From Parvibaculum sp040216885 (GTDB lineage: Bacteria > Pseudomonadota > Alphaproteobacteria > Parvibaculales > Parvibaculaceae): 64,000 nt of DNA. Position 1 is the stretch's first letter; each line of letters starts with the position of its first letter. The DNA lies in NCBI GenBank assembly GCA_040216885.1, contig JAVJOG010000008.1, positions 62,001-126,000 of the forward strand, written 5' to 3'. The notes beneath the pieces were generated by a model that was not told the origin of the DNA, did not search any database, and saw only the letters and a list, made by a program, of their open reading frames with translations. The position numbers and the translations under genes were made by a program. Shown in pieces: positions 35,994 through 44,657 of this stretch.

Positions 35994-36365
35994 TCAGGGC
36001 GGGTAAAAGAAGTGCTTTCCTATCAGTGCATTCGGCGCGGTCTGGCTCGCCCAGCGCGGACAATCCGTATGCGAATGAAAGCGCGTGGCGCCGCGCGTCG
36101 GGTCGGGGGCATCGCCCGTCCATGCGCGGCAGGCGGCGCCGAGCGCGCGCCAGAAGGCCGGATCGGCAAAATCGGACTTCGTCGGTGTGAAGCGGCCGTC
36201 GCCGGGACGGCTTCGGGTGCCCGCGCGCCGGTTCAGCACCGCCCAGGCGAGCGCCACGCAGGCTTCCTCGCCGTCGTTTCCGGCCGCGTCGCGCACGATC
36301 GCCGCGAGCGCCGCCATTTCGGCAAGCGTCGGCATCCGGTCGAAAAGGTCCCTCGCCCCGCCCAT
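35994..36365 (-). CDS. SleB-type cell wall hydrolase (probable GTA endolysin)
   Basis: A 123-aa protein matching the hydrolase_2/SleB family. The catalytic Glu is expected in GNDGEEACVALAWAVLNRR, followed by the family-typical FADPAFWRALGAACRAW, APDPTRGATRFHSH and NALIGKHFFYPP. There is no signal peptide, so release to the periplasm would need a holin, consistent with the small membrane gene downstream. The start is ATG 36365 because GGAGG lies nine bases upstream; ATG 36380 is an alternative without one. Transcription probably starts at the LexA-box promoter at 36401-36429, giving a short leader. The gene lies just after the last GTA tail gene. Confidence 0.82.
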   Translation of the reverse strand: MGGARDLFDRMPTLAEMAALAAIVRDAAGNDGEEACVALAWAVLNRRAGTRSRPGDGRFTPTKSDFADPAFWRALGAACRAWTGDAPDPTRGATRFHSHTDCPRWASQTAPNALIGKHFFYPP

Positions 36366-36400
36366 GGCTGTGGCCTCCATATCTAGGATTTTGTTCCCAT

Positions 36401-36429
36401 ATATCAGAACAAATCGGGAACATTGTCAA
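36401..36429 (-). promoter_or_regulatory. Promoter with LexA (SOS) box upstream of the hydrolase
   Basis: On the minus strand a consensus -35 TTGACA (36429-36424) is followed after 17 bases by TGATAT (36406-36401) as -10. The spacer contains GTTC-CCGATTT-GTTC (36421-36407), an exact alphaproteobacterial LexA box (GTTC-N7-GTTC). A further GTTC at 36393-36396 makes a second, inverted GTTC/GAAC arrangement. LexA bound here would block RNA polymerase. The predicted start of transcription is about 30 bases before the hydrolase ATG. The -10 is weak (3 of 6), but the geometry is normal. Confidence 0.75.
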
Positions 36430-36469
36430 GCGAAAGCCGCGCCGCGATGGCGCCGAATTGGAGAAGTCG

Positions 36470-39400
36470 TCAGAGGGCGGCGGTTGCGTGGCCGCCGGTG
36501 CCGCGGCCGAAGCGCGCGCTCACCTGGTAGACGGAGATTTCGAGCGCCGGAAAATCGGCGTTGCCGAAATCGGCAATCTGTTCGGCCATGCCGTATGCCG
36601 CGCGCGGCTCGATCGCCGCGATGATGCGCTTCACCGTTGCGCCGTCGCGAATTTCGACTTCGTAGCGTTCGGCCTCCTCGGCGAGCGGCACGTCGAGGCC
36701 GGTCCAACTGTCGCCGCCGATGCGTGTGCGCCGGATCCATGCGATCTCGATGCCGCCATCCGCGGCGCGCCGCGCCCGCAGATGCACGGGGCTCAGCGGG
36801 CGCAGTCCCACGCCCTCGAAAGCGCGTGTCACGCTTGCATAGGTTTCGTCGTCGCGCGGCAGCGGCGCGGGACCGTAAGCCCAGACGCGCGCGAGGCCGC
36901 GCTCGGCGTCGCTCAGCCCGAGTTCGCTCACCGCGTCGTCGAGCAGCACGAAGCGCGCGCCGGGCGCAAGCGGTGCGCGCATCGCCGCTTCGCTGCCCGC
37001 CTGTCCGCGCAACAACCCGGAAAGTTTCATCTCGCCCGCTGCGACCAGCAGCGCCTCGCGGAACTGCACTATCTCCCAGTCGCCTTCCGGCGTTTCGAGC
37101 GCGGCGGCATTGGCGCCCGCCAGCACCGACAGGGCGTCGGCGCTGGCCAACTCGCCGCTCGACAGCGCGACGGTGAATTCATTGACTTCATCCCAGCGAC
37201 CGACCGGCCCGGGCATCAGCGGCGTCAGCGTGTGGCCCAGCGTCGCGGCCCGCGTCGCCACGCGGTCGAACGCAAAACCCGCGCCGGCGCTCTTGAAGAA
37301 GGCGATGCCGCCCGGCCAGGGATCGGCCGCCACCGCGACACGCGGCGCATGCGGCGTCTCCTCGCCGGTCAGCAGCGGCAAATCCATGAAGACCGCCAGC
37401 GGCGTACCGTAATTCGGCGCGACGGCCGGCCGGCCGATGCGGACCGGCGCCATCACCGGCCCGTAAAGGCTCGCCTCGCTCTCGACGCCGCGGGCCTCGC
37501 GCGCGCCGGCATCGGAAATTTCGGTCAGGCGGAGGCGCGCGGCGCGATGCGGCAGATCGAGCGTCACCACATCGCCCGGATCGAGCGCCAGAAGGCTCGG
37601 CGGCAGCGACAGCGCCGCCCGCTCGCGTTCGCTCCACGCTTTCTGCATCCATATATCGGCGATGCCTTGGGCGGCGGCTTGCGTCAGCACCATCGGCAGC
37701 GTCGTTGCCGCCACCCGCTCGCTGCTGCCTGCGAGCCGCCTTGCCTCGACCGCCGCCTGCCGGTAGTCGCCGCCGCCGTCGATATAGGCGAGCTTGGCGG
37801 CGAGCGGCAGTTCGGTTTCCTGTCCGCGCGTCAGCGCATAGCCGGGCGCCGCGCTGGCCTCGCCCACCGCCAGCATCTCCGGCGTCAGCGCGACAACGGG
37901 CGCATCGCCGAAATGGCGGAAGCGAATCAGGCCTTGCGTCTCGGCCGCGTCGAAGAAATGCGCCAGCATCAACGGTTCGAGCGCGGCGCGCGGCGACATG
38001 ATGCGGTCGATGACGAAGCCCTCGACCGTGCCGCCGAGTTCGCTCACATCGAAATCCTCAAAGCCCGCCTCGCGCATGATTGCGGCGGCGAGGTCGGCCA
38101 AGGGTGCCGCGCCCATGCGGCCGTTCAGCCAGTGGCCGAGCCGCCAGTTTTCGCCATCGGCCCAGATGTCGGTGCGATCCGGGAAGGCCGGAAAGGGCCG
38201 CGCGTCCCAGGTCCAGAGAAAAATTCGCGCCGGATCGACCATGCGTCCGCCGTAAACCGCCGACAGCGGATTGGCGCCCGCGACATGACCCGCATGTGCC
38301 GGGTCCCAATACGACATTTGCGCCTCGATGAAGCGGCGCTGCATGAAATCGTCCCGCGTGCCGCGCGAGAAATGCGGCAGCGCGCTTTCGGCCGATTTCG
38401 GATCGACAAAGACGTTGGGCTGGTTCGTGCCCTTGTCGACCGCCGGGCAGCCGAGTTCGGTGAACCAGACCGGCTTCGATTGCGGCACCCAGACGGTCGG
38501 CGTCGCTGCCTCCGCGCCGCCGGGCCGGTTGCAATGTTCGTTCTGCCACCAGGATTTGATGTCCTTCGCCCGCCACACCCAGGGCTTGCCATGCGCGCCG
38601 TCCGCGATCGGCGTGCGGATTTGCGCGGCGCGGTCGCTCTCGCTCGCATAATACCAGTCGAAACCCTCGCCGCCCGCGATGCGGCCCCGCAGATAGTCGA
38701 GATCGTAGATCGAGCGCCAGCCCACCACGGCATCGAGATGCGCGTGGCCGTCGCGCCAGTCGGTCAGCGGCGCATAATTGTCGATGCCGATGAAATCGAC
38801 ATTGGCGTCGGCCCAGAGCGGATCGAGATGAAAATAGAGATCGCCGGTGCCGTCGCCCGGCGCGTGGCCCGCATATTCCGACCAGTCGGCCGCATAGGAA
38901 ATTTTCGTCGCCGGTCCGAGGATCGCGCGCACATCGGCGGCGAGCGTCTTCAGCGCCGCGACGGCCGGATAGATGCCGGCGGCGCTGCGCACTTGCGTCA
39001 GCGCCCTCAGTTCCGAGCCGATCAGGAAGGCGTCGACGCCGCCGGCTTGCGCGCAGAGATTTGCGTAATGCAGCACCATGCGGCGGTACGACCATTCGCT
39101 GCCCGCCGGCGACGCGCTGCCGAAAAATGCCGCAACCTGCGTTGCCGCCGCGCTTGTCTTGTCGGGCGTGCCGTCGCGGGTAGGCGCCGGGTCGCAGGTG
39201 ATGCGCCCGCGCCACGGATAGGCGGCTTGCGCGCCCGCCGCGCTCCAGGGGTCGGGCAGTTCGTTGCCGGCCGCCACGTCCATCATCACGAAGGGATAGA
39301 AAACCGCCGCCAGCCCGCGCGCCTTGATGTCCTGCAACGCACGCACCACCGAGGCGTCCGACGGCGTGCCGCCATAGGCCGGGCGGCCGTCGATCTGGCT

Positions 39401-40378
39401 CACGGTTTGCGCGGCGGCGCGCGTGAGCCCGGCGACCGACCAGTGTCCCGGCTGCGTGATCTTGTGGCCGATCTCGACCCTGGGTCTGACGCTGCAATGT
39501 CCGCAGCGCAGATCGTCGCCGAACCAGCTCACCACCAGCGACACGGCCTTTGCGTTCGGGCAGGTCGCCTCGAGATCGTCGAGCGCCATGTGCCAGTCGG
39601 CACGGGCATCGGATGTATGCACGTTCAGCGCCCGGCTCGACGTCTCGCTGAGGATTTCGCGCTGCGGGCCCGTGTCGTAGACGAATTCGCCCGCGCCGGG
39701 GATCATCGTCACCGCGCGCACCAGCCCCTCCACATCGCTCAGTGTGCGGAACACCTCGAAGCTCAGTTGCGGGATACGGTTGCCGAAGGGCGTCACGTCC
39801 ATGTCCTCGAAGACGACATAGGCCGTGCCGCGATAGGCGGGCGCGGCGTCGGCGCCCTCTATCGCCTCGATCAGCGGATCGGGGCCCTCGTCCGCGCCGC
39901 CCTTGTGCAGCCGCCAGGTCAGTCGCCCGCACGGCAGCGGCTTGCCGTCGGCCCAGATGCGGCCGATGCGCGTCACCTCGCCCTCGCAAAGGCCGACCGC
40001 GAAGGAAATGCTGTAGCTGTATTCGGTGACAGTCGCCGACGATCCGCCGCCGCCCTTGCCGCCGCCCGAAGAGCGCCGGTTGACATGCTCCTTGTAGTCG
40101 GTCGCCCAGATCACCTGCCCCGCCAGCCGCGCGCGGCCGTAAACGCGCGGCACCGGCGCGCCCTCGGTCGAGGCCATCACATGCAGATCGTTGAGGCGCG
40201 GGCCTTCGGCGCTTGCCGACGAACCGAAAAGTTGCCCGTCGACATAGGAGCCGATGCCGGCGCCGATCGCGCCGCCCAGCGCCGCGCCGCCGATGGTCGC
40301 GCCGAAAAAGCTCAGGCCCGACGGCAGCAGCGCGCCGCCGATGGCCGAACCGACGGAGGAGAGAACGAGTGTCGCCAT
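36470..40378 (-). CDS. GTA g15-like baseplate/tail-tip megaprotein with TIM-barrel domain
   Basis: A 1302-aa protein equivalent to R. capsulatus GTA gp15 (rcc01698 type), the long tail-tip protein. The N-terminus is a Gly/Ala-rich membrane-like segment (ALLPSGLSFFGATIGGAALG). The middle contains a TIM-barrel glycosidase-like domain (WADANVDFIGIDNYAPLTDW, KPVWFTELGCPAVDKGTNQP), and the C-terminal third is the phage-tail domain (SLYGPVMAPVRIGRPAVAPN). In RcGTA the homologue penetrates the cell envelope. It is the last structural gene of the cluster and follows g14 by three bases. Its end is 105 bases from the hydrolase start, with the LexA promoter between. Confidence 0.93.
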   Translation of the reverse strand: MATLVLSSVGSAIGGALLPSGLSFFGATIGGAALGGAIGAGIGSYVDGQLFGSSASAEGPRLNDLHVMASTEGAPVPRVYGRARLAGQVIWATDYKEHVNRRSSGGGKGGGGSSATVTEYSYSISFAVGLCEGEVTRIGRIWADGKPLPCGRLTWRLHKGGADEGPDPLIEAIEGADAAPAYRGTAYVVFEDMDVTPFGNRIPQLSFEVFRTLSDVEGLVRAVTMIPGAGEFVYDTGPQREILSETSSRALNVHTSDARADWHMALDDLEATCPNAKAVSLVVSWFGDDLRCGHCSVRPRVEIGHKITQPGHWSVAGLTRAAAQTVSQIDGRPAYGGTPSDASVVRALQDIKARGLAAVFYPFVMMDVAAGNELPDPWSAAGAQAAYPWRGRITCDPAPTRDGTPDKTSAAATQVAAFFGSASPAGSEWSYRRMVLHYANLCAQAGGVDAFLIGSELRALTQVRSAAGIYPAVAALKTLAADVRAILGPATKISYAADWSEYAGHAPGDGTGDLYFHLDPLWADANVDFIGIDNYAPLTDWRDGHAHLDAVVGWRSIYDLDYLRGRIAGGEGFDWYYASESDRAAQIRTPIADGAHGKPWVWRAKDIKSWWQNEHCNRPGGAEAATPTVWVPQSKPVWFTELGCPAVDKGTNQPNVFVDPKSAESALPHFSRGTRDDFMQRRFIEAQMSYWDPAHAGHVAGANPLSAVYGGRMVDPARIFLWTWDARPFPAFPDRTDIWADGENWRLGHWLNGRMGAAPLADLAAAIMREAGFEDFDVSELGGTVEGFVIDRIMSPRAALEPLMLAHFFDAAETQGLIRFRHFGDAPVVALTPEMLAVGEASAAPGYALTRGQETELPLAAKLAYIDGGGDYRQAAVEARRLAGSSERVAATTLPMVLTQAAAQGIADIWMQKAWSERERAALSLPPSLLALDPGDVVTLDLPHRAARLRLTEISDAGAREARGVESEASLYGPVMAPVRIGRPAVAPNYGTPLAVFMDLPLLTGEETPHAPRVAVAADPWPGGIAFFKSAGAGFAFDRVATRAATLGHTLTPLMPGPVGRWDEVNEFTVALSSGELASADALSVLAGANAAALETPEGDWEIVQFREALLVAAGEMKLSGLLRGQAGSEAAMRAPLAPGARFVLLDDAVSELGLSDAERGLARVWAYGPAPLPRDDETYASVTRAFEGVGLRPLSPVHLRARRAADGGIEIAWIRRTRIGGDSWTGLDVPLAEEAERYEVEIRDGATVKRIIAAIEPRAAYGMAEQIADFGNADFPALEISVYQVSARFGRGTGGHATAAL

Positions 40379-40381
40379 GCT

Positions 40382-40825
40382 TTAGTCTTCCATGCCGGGA
40401 AAGCGGAACGCGAAGGCGGCGCGCGCGCGCCACCAGCGGCCCATCGCCGTTTCGACGACCGCATGACCCGACCAGGCGTGGATCATCCTGTCGGCGCCGC
40501 TCAGGATCGCGGCATGCTTCGCCGGACCGCCGTCGCGCATGCGGAACAGCATCACGTCGCCCGCGCCCGCATCCGCCGCCGCAATCTCGATCATGTGCCG
40601 CCGTGCGGCTTCCGCCATCGTCTCGCGCGCGCCGCCGCCCGGCCACTCGGCCCAGTCGGCCGTATAGGGCGGCGGCAATTCCGGCTCGGCGCCCATCGTC
40701 TCGCGCCAGACGCCGCGCACAAGACCGAGGCAATCGGTGCCGGCGCCTTTCAGGCTCGCCTGATGGCGATAGGGCGTGCCGATCCAGCCGCGCGCCGCGT
40801 CCACGATATCCTCGCGTCTCGTCAT
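40382..40825 (-). CDS. GTA g14-like NlpC/P60 peptidase
   Basis: A 147-aa cysteine peptidase of the NlpC/P60 fold, found at the tail tip and thought to cut peptidoglycan during DNA entry. The catalytic Cys is in GAGTDCLGLVRGVW, and the His in KHAAILSGADRMIHAW. The start is ATG 40825, close to the end of the DUF2163 gene (40827). RcGTA gp14 has the same place and size. Confidence 0.92.
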   Translation of the reverse strand: MTRREDIVDAARGWIGTPYRHQASLKGAGTDCLGLVRGVWRETMGAEPELPPPYTADWAEWPGGGARETMAEAARRHMIEIAAADAGAGDVMLFRMRDGGPAKHAAILSGADRMIHAWSGHAVVETAMGRWWRARAAFAFRFPGMED

Positions 40826-40826
40826 G

Positions 40827-41711
40827 TCAGTTCCGCTTGCCGCCATCGTTCGGACCTTCGCCGGCGCGCGACACCACGAAGTCGTTGCCCGGCATATGCG
40901 GGAAGCCGCGAAAATTGACGCCATTGGCGAATTTCGCGCGGCAGGTCGCGAACTGCTTGTCGCATCCGGCCGTCACCGCGAATGTGTCGCCTTCCGCGAC
41001 CGGCCGCGCCATGCGCCGCCAGAGTTCGAGCCGCGTTCCGCCGGGCACAAGCGCATGCGCCTTCACTTCCATCGCCGCGCCTTCATTTGCACCGCTTGTG
41101 AAACCCAGTTTGCCGCGCTCGAACCATCCGGCGGCAAAACCGCCAAGTCCGCTTGCCACGAGAACACGGTCGTCCTCGGCGCTCGTCACGGCGCCCTCGC
41201 CGCGAAAACCCGATGAAGAAAGATCGATGCCGCAGCGTGCATCGCCCAGATCGGCGTCGCAGCCATACTGGAAGATGCGGCCCGTCGGCTGGTTGAGGCG
41301 GTGCGCGAGGCCGCGCAACTCGGCGCTGAAGGCGCCGCCGCCCCGCGTCACCTCGCCGATATTTCCCTTGCGCAACAACACACGCTCTTCGACCGCTTGC
41401 CAGTTGACCCGCCAGATCTCGATTTCGGCATCGTCATAGAGACCGGCCGCGATATCGCCCTCCTCGATCCGCGCCGACGACAAGGCGCCCGCGACATCGA
41501 GATTGTCGACCGCGAGCCCCGACGAATTTTCAAGTGCCGTCGCCGTGAAGCCGCCCGCCGCCTCGTAGGTCGTGCCGTCGAACGCGATATCGCGATCGTG
41601 ATCGGTGAAGCCCATGACGAGTCCGTCCGCCCGCAACAGCTTCCAGCACGTCGCCAGCGTCGTCGCGCCCGACGCCAGATGCGCCGCGAGACCGGGGGAG
41701 AGCGTCTTCAT
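40827..41711 (-). CDS. GTA g13-like DUF2163 tail protein
   Basis: A 294-aa member of the DUF2163/phage BR0599 family. LLRADGLVMGFTDHDRDIAF in the N-terminal half and the four Cys of GCDADLGDARCGIDL and AGCDKQFATCRAKFANG are the iron-sulfur-like signature of this tail-hub family. The C-terminal GVNFRGFPHMPGNDFVV is typical. It is the third gene of the terminal g12-g15 block and follows g12 by three bases. Confidence 0.93.
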   Translation of the reverse strand: MKTLSPGLAAHLASGATTLATCWKLLRADGLVMGFTDHDRDIAFDGTTYEAAGGFTATALENSSGLAVDNLDVAGALSSARIEEGDIAAGLYDDAEIEIWRVNWQAVEERVLLRKGNIGEVTRGGGAFSAELRGLAHRLNQPTGRIFQYGCDADLGDARCGIDLSSSGFRGEGAVTSAEDDRVLVASGLGGFAAGWFERGKLGFTSGANEGAAMEVKAHALVPGGTRLELWRRMARPVAEGDTFAVTAGCDKQFATCRAKFANGVNFRGFPHMPGNDFVVSRAGEGPNDGGKRN

Positions 41712-41714
41712 CGG

Positions 41715-42350
41715 TCACAACCTCACTTCGACCACCGGCACGGCCGGCACACTGCCGGCTTCGAAGGCGCCGAGGTCGATATCGAGAAAATCCGTGTCGA
41801 AACGCACCGGCACGTCGAAGGCGAAACCGGCGGTCACGCTCGCTCCCGATGCCGGTGCGGCGGCGATGAACGTCACGATGCCGGTCGCGGGGTCGACAGA
41901 GAAATCCGTGCCTGCGGTTTTTTCGACGCCGCCGACCGCGACGCGCACACTGCCCGAGACCGGCTTTGCGATCTCGCGCGTGTAGCTCGCGCCGCCCGAC
42001 GCATAGATCTTGACGAGTTGAAACGCGGTGCGCGTTCCGTCGCCCGCGCCGAGCATCTGGTCCGTCGCCGCGATGCCCGCGCCCGGCGCGCCGCTTTTCC
42101 AGTCGGCGCGGTCCTTCCAGCGAAAGCCGTGCAGCCGTCCGTGCCGCGCCTCGAAAAATTCGATCAGCGCATGAATGTCGTCGAGCGAACGCAGCCCGTA
42201 GCCGGCGTTGTAGCGCCGCCGCGATCCGGCCCAGGGGCTGTTGCGCTCCTCATGGCCCGACCCCAGCGTCACAATCTCGGTGCGGCGCTCCGGCCCGCCC
42301 GACGAACCGAATGCGATGTCGAGCGGAAAACGGATCTCGTGAAAGGCCAT
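41715..42350 (-). CDS. GTA g12-like DUF2460 distal tail protein
   Basis: A 211-aa DUF2460 protein, the distal tail or hub component. FHEIRFPLDIAFGSSGGPER at the N-terminus, GSRRRYNAGYGLRSLDDIHA and FFEARHGRLHGFRWKDRADW are the family landmarks. GAGGAA precedes the ATG. It starts one base after the end of the tape measure gene, in the tightly packed phage manner. Confidence 0.93.
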   Translation of the reverse strand: MAFHEIRFPLDIAFGSSGGPERRTEIVTLGSGHEERNSPWAGSRRRYNAGYGLRSLDDIHALIEFFEARHGRLHGFRWKDRADWKSGAPGAGIAATDQMLGAGDGTRTAFQLVKIYASGGASYTREIAKPVSGSVRVAVGGVEKTAGTDFSVDPATGIVTFIAAAPASGASVTAGFAFDVPVRFDTDFLDIDLGAFEAGSVPAVPVVEVRL

Positions 42351-42351
42351 G

Positions 42352-42981
42352 TCAGAGGTTCCTCGTTCCCCGTTTCGCTGCCCGCGCCAGCATCGCGGCG
42401 ATCTGCGATTCCGAGCGGCGGAAACTTTCGGCGTCCGCCGCCGTCACATTGAAGGTCACGTTGATCGCGCTACCGCCGCCTTCCGTCGCCACGCCAAGGC
42501 GTCCATCCGCGCCGCGCTTCAGCGGCAAGATCGCTTCCGGGCCCGCCTCGCCTGCCAGCCCCGCGCCGCCGCGCAGCGGAAACAGCATCGGACTGTTGAC
42601 GACACCGCCCTTGGCAAAAGGCATCACGCGGCCATCGGCAAAAGCATTGCCCTTTGCGCTGCCGATAATGCCGCCGACAAGACCGCTCAAGCCGCCCGCG
42701 ACCGCGCCCGAGATCGAGCGCGTCACGCTTTCAAGCGCGAGGCGCGAAATATCGAGCGCCAGTTTCCGCAGCACATCGGAAAGCGAGCGGCCCTTCAGCG
42801 CGATGCCGTCAAAGGCACTCGACAAGGCGCGGCCGAAATCACGCCCGCCGGCGCCGGCGCGGCGATAGTCCTCGGTCACGCCGCGCAGCGTGCGCTGCGT
42901 TTCGAGACCGAAGGCGCGCGTTGCCGCTGCCGCCTCCTCCATGGCGCGCGCCGTCGCCGCCGGATCGGTGTCGGGGGTCAT
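42352..42981 (-). CDS. GTA g11-like short tail tape measure protein
   Basis: A 209-aa tape measure. The very short length (phage lambda's is over 800) is typical of GTAs, whose tails are short. An N-terminal Ala/Arg helix is followed by a hydrophobic, Gly-rich segment (SISGAVAGGLSGLVGGIIG near 95-120) and FAKGGVVNSPMLFPLRGGAG, a motif common at tape-measure C-termini. It ends in a basic tail. Gene size and order match R. capsulatus g11. Confidence 0.9.
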   Translation of the reverse strand: MTPDTDPAATARAMEEAAAATRAFGLETQRTLRGVTEDYRRAGAGGRDFGRALSSAFDGIALKGRSLSDVLRKLALDISRLALESVTRSISGAVAGGLSGLVGGIIGSAKGNAFADGRVMPFAKGGVVNSPMLFPLRGGAGLAGEAGPEAILPLKRGADGRLGVATEGGGSAINVTFNVTAADAESFRRSESQIAAMLARAAKRGTRNL

Positions 42982-42991
42982 CTCGTCTCCA

Positions 42992-43186
42992 TCAGTCGGG
43001 GAAGCGCCGCATCAGTCCTTCGAGTTCGCCGCGCGCCATCGGCGCTTGCGCGCCCTGCCCGTCAAGCGCCCGTGTCGCTGCCGCAAGCTCCGGCAGCGTC
43101 AGCCGCCAGAAAATCTCGGGCGCGAGGCGCAGCCGGCCGAGGCCGAGCGTCATCGCCTCGTCCCAGGGAAAGCGCGCCGCGCTCAT
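42992..43186 (-). CDS. GTA small tail assembly chaperone (g10.1-like)
   Basis: A 64-aa protein resembling the rcc01693-type phage tail assembly chaperone. FPWDEAMTLGLGRLRLAPEI near the N-terminus and FWRLTLPELAAATRALDG are its characteristic parts. Its ATG overlaps the stop of the g10-like gene (ATGA at 43183-43186), so translation is coupled. In phages this position often carries the frameshifted tail chaperone pair G/GT. Confidence 0.85.
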   Translation of the reverse strand: MSAARFPWDEAMTLGLGRLRLAPEIFWRLTLPELAAATRALDGQGAQAPMARGELEGLMRRFPD

Positions 43187-43506
43187 TTCGTCTCCGCGCC
43201 GCCGCCAAAGGTCGCCGACAGCAGATCGGCGACCACGGCAATGAAGCCCGCCGCGCCGCCCTCGGCCGTCAGCCGCGCCACCTCGGCGTCGGAAATCTCG
43301 GCGCCCGCGCCGCGCAAACCCGCGCCGATCACGCGCACCGCGTCCATCGCCGAAATGCGTCCCGTCTCGAAGCGTGCCGCCAGCGCCAGCATGTCCTCGC
43401 CGCCGAAGGCCTGTTCGAGTTCGGCGAGCGCCCCCAGCGTCAGCACCAGCACCCGCCGCTCGCCGCCGAGCATCGCCTCGATCTCGCCTCTGTGACGGTT
43501 GGCCAT
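43183..43506 (-). CDS. GTA family tail chaperone (g10-like)
   Basis: A 107-aa protein of the 'gene transfer agent family protein' (Phage_TAC type) group. RGEIEAMLGGERRVLVLTLG and LAELEQAFGGEDMLALAARF are typical, with a Gly/Ala-rich C-terminus. The ATG at 43506 lies just after the stop of the major tail gene; a TTG two codons upstream is possible. It is followed with ATGA overlap by the small chaperone. Confidence 0.9.
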   Translation of the reverse strand: MANRHRGEIEAMLGGERRVLVLTLGALAELEQAFGGEDMLALAARFETGRISAMDAVRVIGAGLRGAGAEISDAEVARLTAEGGAAGFIAVVADLLSATFGGGAETK

Positions 43507-43508
43507 GC

Positions 43509-43922
43509 TCAAGCCGCCGTGAAGGCGATGGCGCCGGCGCTTTCGAGCGCCAGGTCGAATGTCACTTCGCCGTCATGCTCGCCGGAAAATTCCAGCGCGA
43601 CGATCTGGAACGGGCCTTGAACCGTTCCGAAGTCGGGGATCACCACCTGCCAGTCGCGGATCGCGCCGTCGAAAAAGATTTGTCTGACGCTCGCATCCGA
43701 GCCCGCATCCTTGAAGATGCCGCGCCCGGTCACGCCGGCCGAGCGGACGCCCGCGCCTTCCAGCAGCTCGCGCCAGCGCCCGGCCGATTCCGCATGGGTA
43801 ATGTCGACGGGCCGTGCGTTGAAGGCGAGCGCGCGCGAGCGCAGCCCGGCAACGGTCGCGAAACTGCCCGTGCCGGTCTCGTCGAGCTTCACCAGCAGGT
43901 CCTTGCCTTTCTGGGCGGTCAT
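43509..43922 (-). CDS. GTA g9-like major tail protein
   Basis: A 137-aa tail-tube protein of the TP901-1 major tail family. AQKGKDLLVKLDETGTGSFA opens the domain, and DITHAESAGRWRELLEGAGV and VALEFSGEHDGEVTFDLALE are family landmarks. AAAGGAA precedes the ATG. The gene lies between the g8-like tail completion gene and the chaperones, as in RcGTA. Confidence 0.93.
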   Translation of the reverse strand: MTAQKGKDLLVKLDETGTGSFATVAGLRSRALAFNARPVDITHAESAGRWRELLEGAGVRSAGVTGRGIFKDAGSDASVRQIFFDGAIRDWQVVIPDFGTVQGPFQIVALEFSGEHDGEVTFDLALESAGAIAFTAA

Positions 43923-43938
43923 TGCACGTTCCTTTCGT

Positions 43939-44340
43939 TCATGTTTGTTCCGTCACGGCGCGGAAGCGGATCGTGCCGCGCCAGGTCGTGCCGTCGGCTT
44001 CGCGCCGCGTGTCCGCATCGAGAAAACGCAGATTGACCAGCGCATGACCTTCAATCGTCAGCGCCGCGTCGTGCAGCACCGCACGCACCGCGCCGAGGAT
44101 CGCCTTTGCCTGCGTCCGCCCGCCGCCGCGCGTGAAGGCGCGGAAGGCGAGCCGGTGTTCGGCGCCCGCGCCCTCGCCTACGCTCCAGTCGCGCATCTCG
44201 CTTTCGCCGAGCGTCAGGTAGGGCAACGCCACGTCGTCCGGCGGATTGTCGTGGATGCGCGTGGCGACCAGCGCCGCCAGCGCCGCATCGGCGGCAAGCG
44301 CCGCATAAACGGCCTTCTGCAAGGCGATATCCGCGTTCAT
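43939..44340 (-). CDS. GTA g8-like tail completion protein (DUF3168)
   Basis: A 133-aa DUF3168 protein that caps the tail at the neck. LQKAVYAALAADAALAALVA, IHDNPPDDVALPYLTLGESE and LVNLRFLDADTRREADGTTW are family-typical. Its ATG overlaps the stop of the upstream head-closure gene (44337-44340). Confidence 0.92.
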   Translation of the reverse strand: MNADIALQKAVYAALAADAALAALVATRIHDNPPDDVALPYLTLGESEMRDWSVGEGAGAEHRLAFRAFTRGGGRTQAKAILGAVRAVLHDAALTIEGHALVNLRFLDADTRREADGTTWRGTIRFRAVTEQT

Positions 44341-44657
44341 TGGCCGCCCTCCTCGCAGTCGATCAGCAGCATGTGCCGCTTGCCATCGATGTCGCACAGG
44401 GTCCGGATGTCGAGCACCCGGCCCTGCCACATCAGGCGCATGTCGGGCGTCACGTCGCTCCGGTAGCGGATCAACACCTGCAGGCGGCGGCGCGCCTCCA
44501 TGCGTTCGCCGGCGGGCCGTTCGCGCCCCGACAGCACCATGACGCTCGCCCAGACGGTTGCGACATCGCTCCAGCTCACATCCGCGCCGCCGGCACCGTC
44601 CGGCGTCCGGACCGGCGCCTGCAGCGTCGCGCGCTCGCGCATCGCGCCCGCGTTCAC
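44337..44657 (-). CDS. GTA g7-like head-tail adaptor/closure protein
   Basis: A 106-aa head-closure protein of the phage SPP1 gp16/HK97 gp7 family. MRERATLQAPVRTPDGAGGA and RRRLQVLIRYRSDVTPDMRL with LDIRTLCDIDGKRHMLLIDC are the landmarks. The ATG overlaps the stop of the g6-like connector by four bases, and its own stop overlaps g8. Confidence 0.92.
   Translation of the reverse strand: MNAGAMRERATLQAPVRTPDGAGGADVSWSDVATVWASVMVLSGRERPAGERMEARRRLQVLIRYRSDVTPDMRLMWQGRVLDIRTLCDIDGKRHMLLIDCEEGGQ

Noticed and set aside
35761..36429. A 222-codon minus-strand frame covering the hydrolase and holin-like genes
   Set aside because: Its N-terminal part runs through the LexA promoter and it is Arg-rich without domains. 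The hydrolase lies in another frame, and only the C-terminal 59 codons from ATG 35940 make a sensible protein.
36470..40918. A long plus-strand open frame antisense to the g15-like gene
   Set aside because: It is a shadow of a high-GC coding gene: Arg/Gly/His-rich, no domain, and no ribosome site. The minus-strand product matches a known GTA protein.
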